DNA of 64,000 nucleotides from Tsukamurella pulmonis (lineage in GTDB: Bacteria > Actinomycetota > Actinomycetes > Mycobacteriales > Mycobacteriaceae), in NCBI RefSeq assembly GCF_900103175.1, contig NZ_FNLF01000002.1:2618136-2682135 (forward strand), given 5' to 3'. Both the position numbers and the translations under genes were made by a program. This document shows positions 18,535 to 27,007 of the stretch, piece after piece (position 1 is the stretch's first letter; the number at the start of each line of letters is the position of its first letter). The notes under the pieces were generated by a model. That model had not been told where the DNA came from, searched no databases, and saw nothing but the letters and a program-made list of their open reading frames with translations.

Positions 18535-19439
18535 GCTCGGCCGTCACCGTCCTGACCGACGCGCAGTGGGAGGCCCGGGCGCAGCGGCACCGCGCGCGGC
18601 TCGAGCCGTTCGTCGCCGCGCACCGGGACCGCTCCGCGCGCGGCGAGAAGCACCCCGTCTGGGACTTCCTGTTCACCTACTACGGGCACCGGCCGGCGCA
18701 CCTGCTGCGCTGGCATCCCGGTCTCGGAACCGAACTCGACGGTCCCCGCGCGGCGGCGGAGTTCGCGGGCGCACGGGGCTACCTGGTCGACGGCACCCGG
18801 GTGCGGGCGGACCCCGCGGTGCTCGCCAAGCGCGCCGGCACCGCCGCGTACGTGGCCCGGCTCCTGGAGGCCACGGCCGCGCGCCGACCCGTGTTCGGGT
18901 GCTTCGGCCTGCACGAATGGGCGATGGTCTACCGCGAAGCCGACCAGGCGCGCCACCCGGTGCCCCTACGGCTGGGCCCCGCGGGCACGGACGAGGTGGT
19001 CCGCGCGGGGCAACTGACGTGCACCCACTACGACGCGTTCCGGTTCTTCACCCCGGACGCGGCGCCCCGCAACGCCACCGCGCTCACCCGCGAGACGCAG
19101 GTCGATTCCGAGCAGCCCGGCTGCCTGCACGCGGGGATGGATCTCTACAAGTGGGCGTTCAAGCTCACGCCCGGCGCACCGTCGGAGGTGGTCGCGGACG
19201 CGTTCGACCTGGCGCGGGACGCCCGGGAGCTCGACATGCGGGCCAGTCCGTACGACCTCGCCGCGCACGGCTTCGCGCCGATCGCGATCGAGACCGCCGC
19301 GGGCCGCCGCGAGTACGTGCGGCAGCAGGTGGCGCTCGCGGAGCGCGCCGCGCCGATCCGCGAGCGCCTCCTGCGCACCGTCCGCGCGTGGCCCGGTGAC
19401 GGTGAACCCCCTGCCGAGAAGTCCGGCTCCCCCGCCTAG
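18531..19439 (+). CDS. Uncharacterised protein of the family annotated as 3-methyladenine DNA glycosylase
   Basis: A 302-residue soluble protein, rich in Trp, Tyr and His. Conserved-looking stretches are KHPVWDFLFTYYGHRPAHLLRWHPG near residue 40, FGCFGLHEWAMVY near 125, and CLHAGMDLYKWAFKLTP near 200. Actinobacterial proteins of this type are commonly labelled 3-methyladenine DNA glycosylase, but no helix-hairpin-helix glycosylase motif is visible here, so the catalytic label is weak. The GTG start overlaps the previous stop (GTGA), which places it at the end of the DUF21-CBS operon. Confidence 0.5.
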   Translation: MSSAVTVLTDAQWEARAQRHRARLEPFVAAHRDRSARGEKHPVWDFLFTYYGHRPAHLLRWHPGLGTELDGPRAAAEFAGARGYLVDGTRVRADPAVLAKRAGTAAYVARLLEATAARRPVFGCFGLHEWAMVYREADQARHPVPLRLGPAGTDEVVRAGQLTCTHYDAFRFFTPDAAPRNATALTRETQVDSEQPGCLHAGMDLYKWAFKLTPGAPSEVVADAFDLARDARELDMRASPYDLAAHGFAPIAIETAAGRREYVRQQVALAERAAPIRERLLRTVRAWPGDGEPPAEKSGSPA

Positions 19440-19451
19440 ACTTCCCTCCCA

Positions 19452-19560
19452 GCGAGCGGTCCGCGGGCGGGAGCCCGCGGCGCAAGAGGGAACCCGGTGC
19501 GAATCCGGGGCTGCCCCGCAACGGTGATCACCCCGGTGAGAGCCCGATACCTGCCCTCGC
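19452..19560 (+). promoter_or_regulatory. Cobalamin (B12) riboswitch
   Basis: The leader contains the conserved B12 aptamer pieces in order: the core GGGAACCCGGTGCGAATCC at about 19488-19506, GGGGCTGCCCCGCAACGGTGA, and the closing GAGCCCGATACCTGCC. Outer bases GCGAG (19452) and CTCGC (19556-19560) can form P1. The ABC importer start follows 47 nt downstream. A GGGTGGTG...CACCGACCC stem lies next to the ribosome site, so control is probably at translation or early transcription: AdoCbl binding would shut the importer off. Confidence 0.93.
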
Positions 19561-19607
19561 GACCGCCCGGACCGGGTGGTGCTCACCGACCCGAGGGGAG
19601 TCGCGGA

Positions 19608-20648
19608 GTGCGAGTCGTCTCGTCGCGCCGTGTGGCCGTACTGCTGATCTGCCTGCTGATCGCCCTGATCGCCGCGATGTGGCTGGGCGTCGTGCTCGGC
19701 ACCGTGCGCATCCCGTGGGCCGATTCGACCCGCTACCTCACGGCCTTCCTCACCGGCGGCACCATCGACGCCGAACACGCCACGCACTACCGGATCGTCG
19801 CCGACTCCCGGATCCCCCGCGTGCTCAGCGCCGCGATCGTGGGCGCCGGACTGAGCGCCATCGGCGTCGCGGTGCAGGCGATGGTGCGCAACGCGCTCGC
19901 CGACCCGTACGTGCTGGGCATCTCCTCGGGCGCCTCCGTCGGCGCGACGACCGTCGCCCTGTTCGGCGTCTTCGGCACGCTCGGGCTCTACGCACTGCCC
20001 ACGGCCGCCTTCCTCGGGGCGCTCGGCGCGACGGCGCTGGTCTACCTCATCGCGTACCGCGGAGGCGGGCTCACCCCGCTGCGACTCGTGCTCACCGGGA
20101 CCGCGCTCGCCTACGGCTTCTCCGCCGTGACCACCGTCCTGGTCTTCCTCGCCCCGCGCGGCGACGCCGCCCGCACCGTCATGTTCTGGCTGTTCGGGAG
20201 CCTGTCGCCCTCGACGTGGCGCACGACGGCCCTGCTCGGGGTGACGGTGGCGATCGGCCTGGTCGTGTTGCGCTCCGGGGCGCGCAAGCTCAACGCGCTG
20301 GCCCTGGGTGACGAGGTCGCGATCTCCGTGGGGCTCTCCGCCTCCGGTTACCGCTCGGCCCTGTTCGTGCTCACCGCCGCGATGACCGGGATCATCGTCT
20401 CCGTGTGCGGGGCGATCGGCTTCGTCGGGCTGGTGGTGCCGCACGTCGCGCGACTGCTGGTCGGCGCGGACCACCGCCGCGTGCTGGTGATCGCGCCGGC
20501 GCTCGGCGCACTGTTCCTCGTCCTGGCGGACATCGCCGCCCGCACCGTCGCGCCGCCGCAGGAACTGCCGCTGGGCGCCATCACCGCCGCGGTCGGCGTG
20601 CCCCTGTTCGTCGCGCTCATGCGCCGCCGCACGGTCGGCGTCGGCTGA
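19608..20648 (+). CDS. btuC: B12-type ABC transporter permease (FecCD/BtuC family)
   Basis: A 346-residue permease with about ten membrane segments. FecCD hallmarks are present: DSRIPRVLSAAIVGAGLSAIG, GVAVQAMVRNALADPYVLGIS and GASVGATTVAL, and near the end FVGLVVPHVARLLVG with the coupling-loop glycine. The GTG at 19608, directly after gaggggag, is used; the frame continues upward but through the riboswitch. The family also includes siderophore and predicted F420-0 transporters; the B12 riboswitch in the leader makes corrinoid uptake the best call. Confidence 0.87.
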   Translation: MRVVSSRRVAVLLICLLIALIAAMWLGVVLGTVRIPWADSTRYLTAFLTGGTIDAEHATHYRIVADSRIPRVLSAAIVGAGLSAIGVAVQAMVRNALADPYVLGISSGASVGATTVALFGVFGTLGLYALPTAAFLGALGATALVYLIAYRGGGLTPLRLVLTGTALAYGFSAVTTVLVFLAPRGDAARTVMFWLFGSLSPSTWRTTALLGVTVAIGLVVLRSGARKLNALALGDEVAISVGLSASGYRSALFVLTAAMTGIIVSVCGAIGFVGLVVPHVARLLVGADHRRVLVIAPALGALFLVLADIAARTVAPPQELPLGAITAAVGVPLFVALMRRRTVGVG

Positions 20649-21412
20649 TGCGGGTCGAGTACCGGGACGTCTCCGTCGAACTGGGCGGCGCGCGGATCGT
20701 CGACGACGTCAGCCTGACCGCTCAGACCGGCGAGTTCCTCGGCGTCGTCGGCGCGAACGGCAGCGGGAAGTCCACACTGCTGCGCTGCCTGTACCGGGTG
20801 CTGACGCCGTCGTCCGGCACGGTACGCATCGACGGGCGCGACGTGACCGCCGTGGGCCTGGCCGAGAACGCGCGCCAGGTGGCCGCGGTGATGCAGCACG
20901 CGCCGTCCGACATCGGCTTCACCGCCCGCGAGATCGTCGAGACCGGCCGGTTGCCGCACCGGCGGCGCGGGGTGCCGCTCGTCGCCCACCGCCGGGCCGT
21001 CGACGGTGCGCTCGCCGCCGCGGGCGCGACGGACCTGGCCCGGCGCGACTTCGGCACGCTGTCCGGCGGCGAGGCGCAGCGCGTGCTCATCGCCCGCGCC
21101 TTCGCCCAGGAGCCGCGAGTGCTGGTGCTCGACGAACCGACGAACCACCTCGATGTCCGGCACCAGTTCGCGGTGCTCAGCGCGGCGCGCGACCTGGGTG
21201 TCACGGTGATCGCGGTGCTGCACGACCTGAACCTCGCAGCGCAGTACTGCGATCGGCTCTACGTGCTCGCCGACGGCGCGCTCGCCTGCTCCGGGACCCC
21301 GGCGGAGATCCTCACGCCGGCGACGATCCGGCGCTACTTCGGCATCGGGGCGCACGTGCTGCCCCACCCCCGCCTGGGAGTGCCCCAGGTGATCTTCGAC
21401 GAAGGACCCTGA
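20648..21412 (+). CDS. btuD: B12-type ABC transporter ATPase
   Basis: A 254-residue ATPase of the FepC/BtuD group. Walker A is GANGSGKST near residue 37, Q-loop VMQHAPSD, signature LSGGEAQR near 140, Walker B VLVLDEPTNHLD, and H-loop LHDLNLAAQYCDR. The ATG overlaps the permease stop by one nt (TGATG), and the binding-protein gene starts 2 nt after its stop. All three genes are therefore one unit under the riboswitch. Confidence 0.88.
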   Translation: MRVEYRDVSVELGGARIVDDVSLTAQTGEFLGVVGANGSGKSTLLRCLYRVLTPSSGTVRIDGRDVTAVGLAENARQVAAVMQHAPSDIGFTAREIVETGRLPHRRRGVPLVAHRRAVDGALAAAGATDLARRDFGTLSGGEAQRVLIARAFAQEPRVLVLDEPTNHLDVRHQFAVLSAARDLGVTVIAVLHDLNLAAQYCDRLYVLADGALACSGTPAEILTPATIRRYFGIGAHVLPHPRLGVPQVIFDEGP

Positions 21413-21413
21413 G

Positions 21414-22412
21414 ATGAAGCGACTGTCCGTGCTGCTGCTGTGCGGCGCCCTCCTGGCCGGCTGCGGCGCGACCGTCGAGGAGGCGACGCCGTCCGGGCCG
21501 GCCGGGAAGCCGGCGACGGTCACCAATTGCGGTGCGCCGCTGACGGTGCCGGGCACACCTTCCCGCGTGGTGGTCAACGACACGGGCAGCGCGGAGATCC
21601 TGTTCGCGCTCGGCCTGACCGATCGCATCGCCGGGTACACGACCTACGACGGCAAGCACGTCGACTACAACACCTCGCCCTGGAAGGCGGACTTCGACCG
21701 CGCCCCGAACCTGGGCACCGCGTTCACTCGCGAGACGATCCAGGCCGCACGCCCCGACTTCGTCTTCGCCGGGTGGAGCTACGGCTTCCAGGAGACCACC
21801 GGCGTCACCCCGGACTGGGTGCGGCAGATCGGCGCGGTCCCGTACCAGTTGACCGAGGCCTGCCGCCAGGCCGGCAGCACGCGGCGCGGGGTCATGCCCC
21901 CGCTCGACGCGCTCTTCCGCGACCTGACGGATCTGGGCACCCTGTTCGGCGTCGAGGACCGCGCCCGGCAACTGGTCACCGACTACCGCGCCCGGATCGA
22001 GCGGGTGCGGGCGGGCGCACCGTCGGGACCGAAGGCGCGCGTGTTCCTGTTCGACAGCGCCTCCCCCGATCCGTTCACCTCGGGCCGCACGGGCACGCCG
22101 CAGGCGATCATCGAGAACGCGGGCGGCGAGAACGTCTTCGCCGATCTCGACGACTCCTGGACCACTGCGTCGTGGGAGGCCGCCGCGCAGCGCGACCCGC
22201 AGGTGATCGCGGTGGTCGATTACGGGGTCGGCCCCGAGAACACGGCGGAGGCGAAGATCGCGCAGCTGCGCTCGCAGCCGCTGATGGCCGCCACCACCGC
22301 GGTGCGCGAGGGCAACGTCGTGGTCATCCCCTACGCGGGCTGGGTGGAGGGGCCGCGGACGGCGTCGAGCGTGGAGACGCTCGGGAAGTACCTGCGCTCG
22401 AAGGGCTTCTGA
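21414..22412 (+). CDS. btuF: B12-type ABC transporter substrate-binding lipoprotein
   Basis: A 332-residue lipoprotein: signal MKRLSVLLLCGALLAGC with the lipidated Cys at 17, then a class III binding-protein fold (TVPGTPSRVVVNDTGSAEILFALGLTDRIAGY and a second lobe from about 200). It docks corrinoid to the permease. A DPFTSGRTGTPQAIIENAGG segment in the hinge region is typical of vitamin B12/siderophore binders. Riboswitch control supports cobalamin or a precursor. Some close relatives are annotated as F420-0 transporters on the basis of gene context, which is absent here. Confidence 0.85.
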   Translation: MKRLSVLLLCGALLAGCGATVEEATPSGPAGKPATVTNCGAPLTVPGTPSRVVVNDTGSAEILFALGLTDRIAGYTTYDGKHVDYNTSPWKADFDRAPNLGTAFTRETIQAARPDFVFAGWSYGFQETTGVTPDWVRQIGAVPYQLTEACRQAGSTRRGVMPPLDALFRDLTDLGTLFGVEDRARQLVTDYRARIERVRAGAPSGPKARVFLFDSASPDPFTSGRTGTPQAIIENAGGENVFADLDDSWTTASWEAAAQRDPQVIAVVDYGVGPENTAEAKIAQLRSQPLMAATTAVREGNVVVIPYAGWVEGPRTASSVETLGKYLRSKGF

Positions 22413-22465
22413 GCCGCCCGGCGTTCCGCCCGGCGGGCACTCCCGGGTGGTGCGATACTCGCGCT

Positions 22466-22488
22466 GAACGTGAGCCCTGCTCACGTTC
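22466..22488 (+). promoter_or_regulatory. 5'-leader stem-loop of the M23 peptidase gene
   Basis: A perfect 9-bp stem GAACGTGAG-ccctg-CTCACGTTC lies between a GATACT -10 box (22454-22459) and the M23 ribosome site. It would be at the very 5' end of the mRNA and could stabilise it, or act as an operator dyad. The leader is too short for a known peptidase-associated riboswitch. Confidence 0.45.
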
Positions 22489-22519
22489 TCGCATCCTCAG
22501 GGACATCCAGGGAGAGTCA

Positions 22520-23041
22520 ATGACAGCCGATCGTGCTTCATCCAACCTGCTCAGTCGCCGGCGCGTGCTGCTCGGTGGCGCGCTCGTCGCCGGTCTCACC
22601 GCCGCGGGGGCCGCGCTCGCGCCGATCGCCAACGCCGCGTCCTACGTCCGGCCCGTGCGGAACCCGACCGCGCACCCGATCACCGCCGCATGGCGCAAGC
22701 CGGGATCCTGGGCGGCCGGCTACCACACCGGCGTCGACATCGGTTGCCCCGTGGGCACACCGGTGTACGCCACCATCGGGGGCGACGTCCGGACCGGCCG
22801 GGCGAACTGGGGGTCCTCCTACGGGACCATGATCCTCATCAACGACGACGTCGACGGGTCGGACTGGGGCTACTGCCACCTGTCCAAGCGCGTGGTCGGC
22901 GACGGCCAGCGGGTCGCGACGAATCAGCTGATCGGCTACTCGGGCAACACCGGGAACACGACGGGCCCGCACCTGCATCTCGAGCGGCGCCCCCGGTACG
23001 GCGGCTACGGCTCGGATCTGAACCCCAACCTCTGGCCGTGA
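22520..23041 (+). CDS. Exported M23-family peptidoglycan endopeptidase
   Basis: A 173-residue protein with a signal peptide (SRRRVLLGGALVAGLTAAG, twin-arginine-like, cleavage after about residue 39) and a single M23 (LytM) domain. The zinc site is complete: HTGVD at residues 69-73 and GPHLHLE near 154. It should cut peptidoglycan cross-links outside the membrane. ATG at 22520 is fixed by ggagag upstream. A convergent terminator hairpin separates it from the lipoprotein gene. Confidence 0.83.
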   Translation: MTADRASSNLLSRRRVLLGGALVAGLTAAGAALAPIANAASYVRPVRNPTAHPITAAWRKPGSWAAGYHTGVDIGCPVGTPVYATIGGDVRTGRANWGSSYGTMILINDDVDGSDWGYCHLSKRVVGDGQRVATNQLIGYSGNTGNTTGPHLHLERRPRYGGYGSDLNPNLWP

Positions 23042-23049
23042 CACGACGT

Positions 23050-23084
23050 GGGCCCGCCGGACTCCCCCAGAGTCCGGCGGGCCC
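23050..23084. terminator. Bidirectional hairpin terminator between M23 and lipoprotein genes
   Basis: A perfect 14-bp stem, GGGCCCGCCGGACT and its complement, with a 7-nt loop, placed between two convergent stop codons. Confidence 0.8.
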
Positions 23085-23106
23085 CGTCGTACCCGCGTCG
23101 TGCCGC

Positions 23107-23928
23107 CTAGGTGGCGGGCTTGGTGATCTGCACGTCCTTGCCGAAGTCGGTGAGGTTGAGCTCGATCGGGCTCTCCTTGAGCTTGACCTGCATCCGGGTG
23201 ACGTTCGGCTTGGGCTGCGGATCCGCCGACGGATCGAAGACGATCCAGAGCGTGATCGGCAGCGAGGTCCCGGCGTTGCCGCGCATCGCGATATCGGTGA
23301 TCTGCGGCAGCAGCGGGTCGAGCACCTGGGTGGCGACCGTGCCGCTGACCTTGACGGTCTTGAGCCCGTTCACCGAGTCCTTGCCCTCGACCTTCGGGTT
23401 CTGCACGGAATCGAGGATCTTCGCCAGGCCCTTGTCCAGGTCGAGGATGATCGCCGGGTCGTAGACGCCCTTCTCGCCCGCCTTGCCCATGGGCTGGTAC
23501 TTCGCGCCACCGAGGTTGGCGTAGAGCACGCCGTCGATCACGACGAACTTGGTCTGCACGTAATTGCCGTCCACCCGGACGTTCGCATCGCCCTGTGCGG
23601 CGACCCGCTTGGTGTCCTTGTACGAGATGATGTCGCCGTCGACGCTCGTCACCGGCAGGCCCTGGATCGCCTTGTCGACGGTCAGCGTCAGGTGCTCCGA
23701 GTAGGTCTCGCGGGTCGCGAGCGCCGCGTCCTGAATGATCTGCACGGTCGGCAGGCCGTTCGGATCGACCGACGGTGCGGCGCTCGGCGAGCCCGACGCC
23801 CCGCTCTGCGCGGCTGCGGTCGTCCCGCCCGCCGCGGAGTCGTCGGACTTCTTGTCCGCACACCCGGTGAGCACCAGCGCGCCGGCGGCGAGCAGGGCGA
23901 CGGCCGCCCGTGAAGCCTTGAGGTTCAT
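23107..23928 (-). CDS. LppX/LprAFG-family lipoprotein (LprG-like)
   Basis: A 273-residue lipoprotein: signal AVALLAAGALVLTGC with Cys23, a Ser/Ala/Gly-rich linker to about residue 55, then the LppX_LprAFG half-barrel (LTLTVDKAIQGLPVTSVDGDI through FDPSADPQPKPNVTRMQVKL). In mycobacteria this fold holds triacylated lipids in a hydrophobic cavity and carries lipids or lipoglycans between the inner membrane and the cell envelope. No P55-type exporter gene follows it, so it may be an LprA/F-type member rather than true LprG. It is divergent from the desaturase operon. Confidence 0.8.
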   Translation of the reverse strand: MNLKASRAAVALLAAGALVLTGCADKKSDDSAAGGTTAAAQSGASGSPSAAPSVDPNGLPTVQIIQDAALATRETYSEHLTLTVDKAIQGLPVTSVDGDIISYKDTKRVAAQGDANVRVDGNYVQTKFVVIDGVLYANLGGAKYQPMGKAGEKGVYDPAIILDLDKGLAKILDSVQNPKVEGKDSVNGLKTVKVSGTVATQVLDPLLPQITDIAMRGNAGTSLPITLWIVFDPSADPQPKPNVTRMQVKLKESPIELNLTDFGKDVQITKPAT

Positions 23929-24000
23929 GGGTTTCCCCCCTGGGATCTGTCCGAACGGTGATCGTCCGGATTCAATGAAAGGACGGAAGCCCCGCCCTTA

Positions 24001-24047
24001 CGGAAGAAGTATGCATCAATTCCGGATCAGGTCCAGGACTTCTTCCG
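24001..24047. promoter_or_regulatory. Inverted repeat between lipoprotein gene and desaturase operon
   Basis: CGGAAGAAGT (24001-24010) and its exact complement ACTTCTTCCG (24038-24047) flank a 27-nt spacer in an unusually AT-rich divergent promoter region. It could be a two-half-site operator shared by the lipoprotein gene and the polyketide operon, or an mRNA stem. Confidence 0.5.
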
Positions 24048-24170
24048 ACCATTTTCCCGGCAAATCGGACACTTCGCGGTAGCGGCAAGCGCGCCTTCAG
24101 TGATCCATTAGCGTAACCGGGGACGGTCTTCGTGACCGCCGAATACGGCAGCACTCAGGAGGAACGAGAA

Positions 24171-25817
24171 GTGTCGATCAATCCCACTCCGTCGCCGGCT
24201 CCCGCCGAGCGCGGCACGGCCGATCCGGGCCCCCGCGATCTCGAGCGCGGCCCCGGACCCGGCCGGCGCGGAGATGCAGCTCAGGACGGCACTTCCGCGC
24301 CTGATCCCCGCGATCCCGGGCGCCGCCCCGCCGGTCCTCGCGGCCGCGATTTCGACACCGAGGACGGCGATCCGGGCCCCCGCGACCTGGGCCGCGAACC
24401 GGGCCCCGGCGGCGGACCGCAGTTGTCGAACGTGTGGGTTTACAAAGGCCGCGCCTACGATCTCTCGGAATGGATCAACAAGCATCCGGGCGGGGAATTC
24501 TTCATCGGCCGATCGAAGAATCGTGACATCACGTCGATCATCGGGTCGTATCACGCGAATCCCGAGAAGGTCGAGAAGATGCTCGAACGTTTCGCCCTTG
24601 ATCGCGACGCGCGGGTCGAGGATGTGCACCCGAAGAACAACGCTCCGGCATTCCTGTTCAAGGACGGCTTCGACAGTTGGCGCGATACTCCGCGCTATCG
24701 GTTCGACGACCCGAAGGATCTGCTGCACGCCGTGAAGGCGCGACTGCGCGATCCCGCGACGAAGGCGCGCATCACGCGTATGGACCGCTGGTTCGACATC
24801 GTCGCGGCGGCGCTGGCGATCGCGTACGTCGTAGTCATCGCGACCAGGCTCGGCGTCCCGTCGTGGATGCCGATCTGGCTGTTCGTGCTGCTCATGGTGA
24901 TCCTGCGCAGCTCCTTGGCGGGCTTCGGCCACTACGCGATCCATCGCGCGCAGAAGGGCGCGACGAAGGTGCTGGTGAACGCCTTCGACATCAACTACGT
25001 CGCGCTGTCGTTCGTCACCGCCGACGGCCATGCGCTGCTGCACCACCCGCACACGCAGAGCGAGGTGGACATCAAGAAGAACGTCTTCACCATGATGATG
25101 GACATCCCGCGCTGGTACCGGATCCCGATCCACACGCTGCACAAGTTCGGGCACACGGCCACGGGCATGACGATGCGCCTGTTCGAGATCGTCAGGCTCA
25201 CGCGGCAGGTGGGCGTGGCCGACATGTACGGCTCGCTGCGCGGCGCGCTCCCCCACTTCATCGGTGCCTTCGCCATGCGCGCGCTGCTCATCGGCGAGTT
25301 CCTCCTGTTCCTGTTCCTCGGCGACGTGTGGGCCTGGGTCGCGCAGTTCGTCGCGGTGCTCTGGGTGAGCACCTTCCTGGTGGTCGCGAGCCACGACTTC
25401 GAGACCGACGTCGACGAGCTCCCCGAGGTCGAGACCGAGGACTGGGCGGTCAACCAGCTCCACCAGGCCTACGACCTGTGGATCTCGGGCAACCGGTACG
25501 TCGACTGCTTCCTCTCCGCTGGCCTGTCCAGCCACCGCGTGCACCACGTCCTGCCGTACCAGCGCAGCGGCTTCGCCAACATCGCGACCGAGGAACTGAT
25601 GGCAGAGGAGGCGGCGAAGTTCGGCGTCGAGTGGCTGCCGCGCCGCAGTTTCGTCTTCGACCGCCTGCCGGACCAGGTCCGCACGTTCCTCGGCAGCAAG
25701 GCCCGGCCCGCGCAGGAGCAGGGCCACGGCTTCTTCCGCGAGCACTTCTCGCCCCAGGCGCTCAAGACCTCGGGCTCGTACGTCGTCGCCGGCTTCACCG
25801 GCATCGGCACGGTGTAA
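24171..25817 (+). CDS. Cytochrome b5-fused membrane fatty-acid desaturase/hydroxylase
   Basis: A 548-residue protein. Residues 1-82 are disordered and Pro/Gly/Arg/Asp-rich, with two copies of a DPGPRDL-type unit (about 18-31 and 67-80). Residues 85-165 form a cytochrome b5-like heme domain, VWVYKGRAYDLSEWINKHPGG, with the axial His in HPGG. The rest is a di-iron membrane domain with His boxes GHYAIH, DGHALLHHPHT and SSHRVHHV, and four or more membrane helices. Front-end desaturases and some fatty-acyl hydroxylases have this layout. The GTG at 24171 is chosen because AGGAGGA lies 8-13 nt upstream. It leads the operon with the type III PKS. Confidence 0.82.
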   Translation: MSINPTPSPAPAERGTADPGPRDLERGPGPGRRGDAAQDGTSAPDPRDPGRRPAGPRGRDFDTEDGDPGPRDLGREPGPGGGPQLSNVWVYKGRAYDLSEWINKHPGGEFFIGRSKNRDITSIIGSYHANPEKVEKMLERFALDRDARVEDVHPKNNAPAFLFKDGFDSWRDTPRYRFDDPKDLLHAVKARLRDPATKARITRMDRWFDIVAAALAIAYVVVIATRLGVPSWMPIWLFVLLMVILRSSLAGFGHYAIHRAQKGATKVLVNAFDINYVALSFVTADGHALLHHPHTQSEVDIKKNVFTMMMDIPRWYRIPIHTLHKFGHTATGMTMRLFEIVRLTRQVGVADMYGSLRGALPHFIGAFAMRALLIGEFLLFLFLGDVWAWVAQFVAVLWVSTFLVVASHDFETDVDELPEVETEDWAVNQLHQAYDLWISGNRYVDCFLSAGLSSHRVHHVLPYQRSGFANIATEELMAEEAAKFGVEWLPRRSFVFDRLPDQVRTFLGSKARPAQEQGHGFFREHFSPQALKTSGSYVVAGFTGIGTV

Positions 25818-25827
25818 GGAGATCACC

Positions 25828-27000
25828 ATGAACACCACGGAGCAGCAGAGCGTTCTGCCCCAACAGGCCTGGTTGGGCGCGCCTCCGGCGCCGCCCACCT
25901 CGGTCGCGGTGATCGAATCGCTGGCGACGAGCTCGCCCACGCAGACCTACGGGCAGGCCGAATCGGCCGACCGGGTCGCCGCGCGGTTCGACGACCCGCG
26001 GCAGGCGGAGCGCATCCGCCGTGTCTACGCGAAGACCCGCGTCACCGAGCGCCACCTGGCGATCGACCCGCTGACGCCGGAGTTCGCGGAGTTCAGCGCC
26101 CGCCCCGACACCGTCCGCGAGCGCATGGACCTGTTCTTCGAGCACGCCGCACCGTTGGCGATCGAGACGGCCCGTCGCGCGCTCGGCGACAACGCCGCCA
26201 CCGACATCGGCCAGCTCGTCTTCGTCACCAGCACGGGCTTCCTCGCGCCCGGCGTCGACGTCGCGGTGATCCGCGCGCTCGGCCTCGCGCCGCAGACCAG
26301 CCGCGTGGTCATCAACTTCATGGGCTGCGCGGCCGCGATGAACGCGCTGCGCGTCTCGACCGATTACGTGCGGGCCCAACCGGACCGCAAGTCGCTGATG
26401 ATCTGCCTGGAACTGAGCTCGGTGAACGCCGTCTTCTCCGGCGACCCCAACGACGTGGTGATCTCCAGCCTCTTCGCCGACGGCTGCGGCGCCGCCGTCA
26501 TCGGCGCCAGCGAGGTCGGGCACCCGCTGCCGAGCGGCCAGATCGTCGTGCGCGACACCTTCACCCACCTGCTCGACGGTGCCGAGGACGGGATCGTTCT
26601 CGGGGTCAACGCGAACGGCATCACGTGCGAGCTCGCCGAGTCGCTGCCGCAGTACATCGTGAACGGCGTCGCGCCCGTGGTCGACGCGGTGCTCGACCGC
26701 AACGGCCTGGGCCGGGAGGCCGTCGCGCACTGGGCCATCCACCCCGGAGGGCCGAAGATCATCGAGTCCGCGGCCGCGGCGCTCGGGCTGCCCGACGATG
26801 CCTCCCGCCTGAGCTGGGACGTGCTCGCCGAGCACGGCAACATGCTCAGCGTCTCGCTGCTGTTCGTCCTGGAGCGTCTCCGGGCGCAGGTGGCCTCCGA
26901 CGGTGCCGACGGCGCACCGTCGACGGGGATGGCCTTCTCCTTCGCACCCGGCGTGACGGTGGAGGGCTTCCTCTTCGACGTCGTGACCACCGGCGAATGA
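25828..27000 (+). CDS. Type III polyketide synthase (chalcone-synthase-like)
   Basis: A 390-residue condensing enzyme with the full type III triad: Cys167 in NFMGCAAAMNAL, His305 in WAIHPGGPKI and Asn338 in EHGNMLS. VTSTGFLAPGVD and a C-terminal SFAPGVTVEGFLFD loop (the GFGPG-like motif) are also present. It is similar in layout to mycobacterial Pks11/Pks18, which extend long acyl-CoA starters with malonyl- or methylmalonyl-CoA to make alkylpyrones. It begins 10 nt after the desaturase with AAGGAG before the ATG. The neighbouring desaturase suggests an unsaturated or hydroxylated acyl starter, which is inference. Confidence 0.9.
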   Translation: MNTTEQQSVLPQQAWLGAPPAPPTSVAVIESLATSSPTQTYGQAESADRVAARFDDPRQAERIRRVYAKTRVTERHLAIDPLTPEFAEFSARPDTVRERMDLFFEHAAPLAIETARRALGDNAATDIGQLVFVTSTGFLAPGVDVAVIRALGLAPQTSRVVINFMGCAAAMNALRVSTDYVRAQPDRKSLMICLELSSVNAVFSGDPNDVVISSLFADGCGAAVIGASEVGHPLPSGQIVVRDTFTHLLDGAEDGIVLGVNANGITCELAESLPQYIVNGVAPVVDAVLDRNGLGREAVAHWAIHPGGPKIIESAAAALGLPDDASRLSWDVLAEHGNMLSVSLLFVLERLRAQVASDGADGAPSTGMAFSFAPGVTVEGFLFDVVTTGE

Positions 27001-27007
27001 GCACGCC

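Noticed and set aside
18531-19439. Confident assignment as 3-methyladenine DNA glycosylase
   Set aside because: Family label only; no HhH-GPD or AAG-type motif could be seen.
19608-22412. Naming the importer as an F420-0 transporter
   Set aside because: Relatives carry that label, but the leader holds a clear cobalamin riboswitch and no F420 biosynthesis gene is adjacent.
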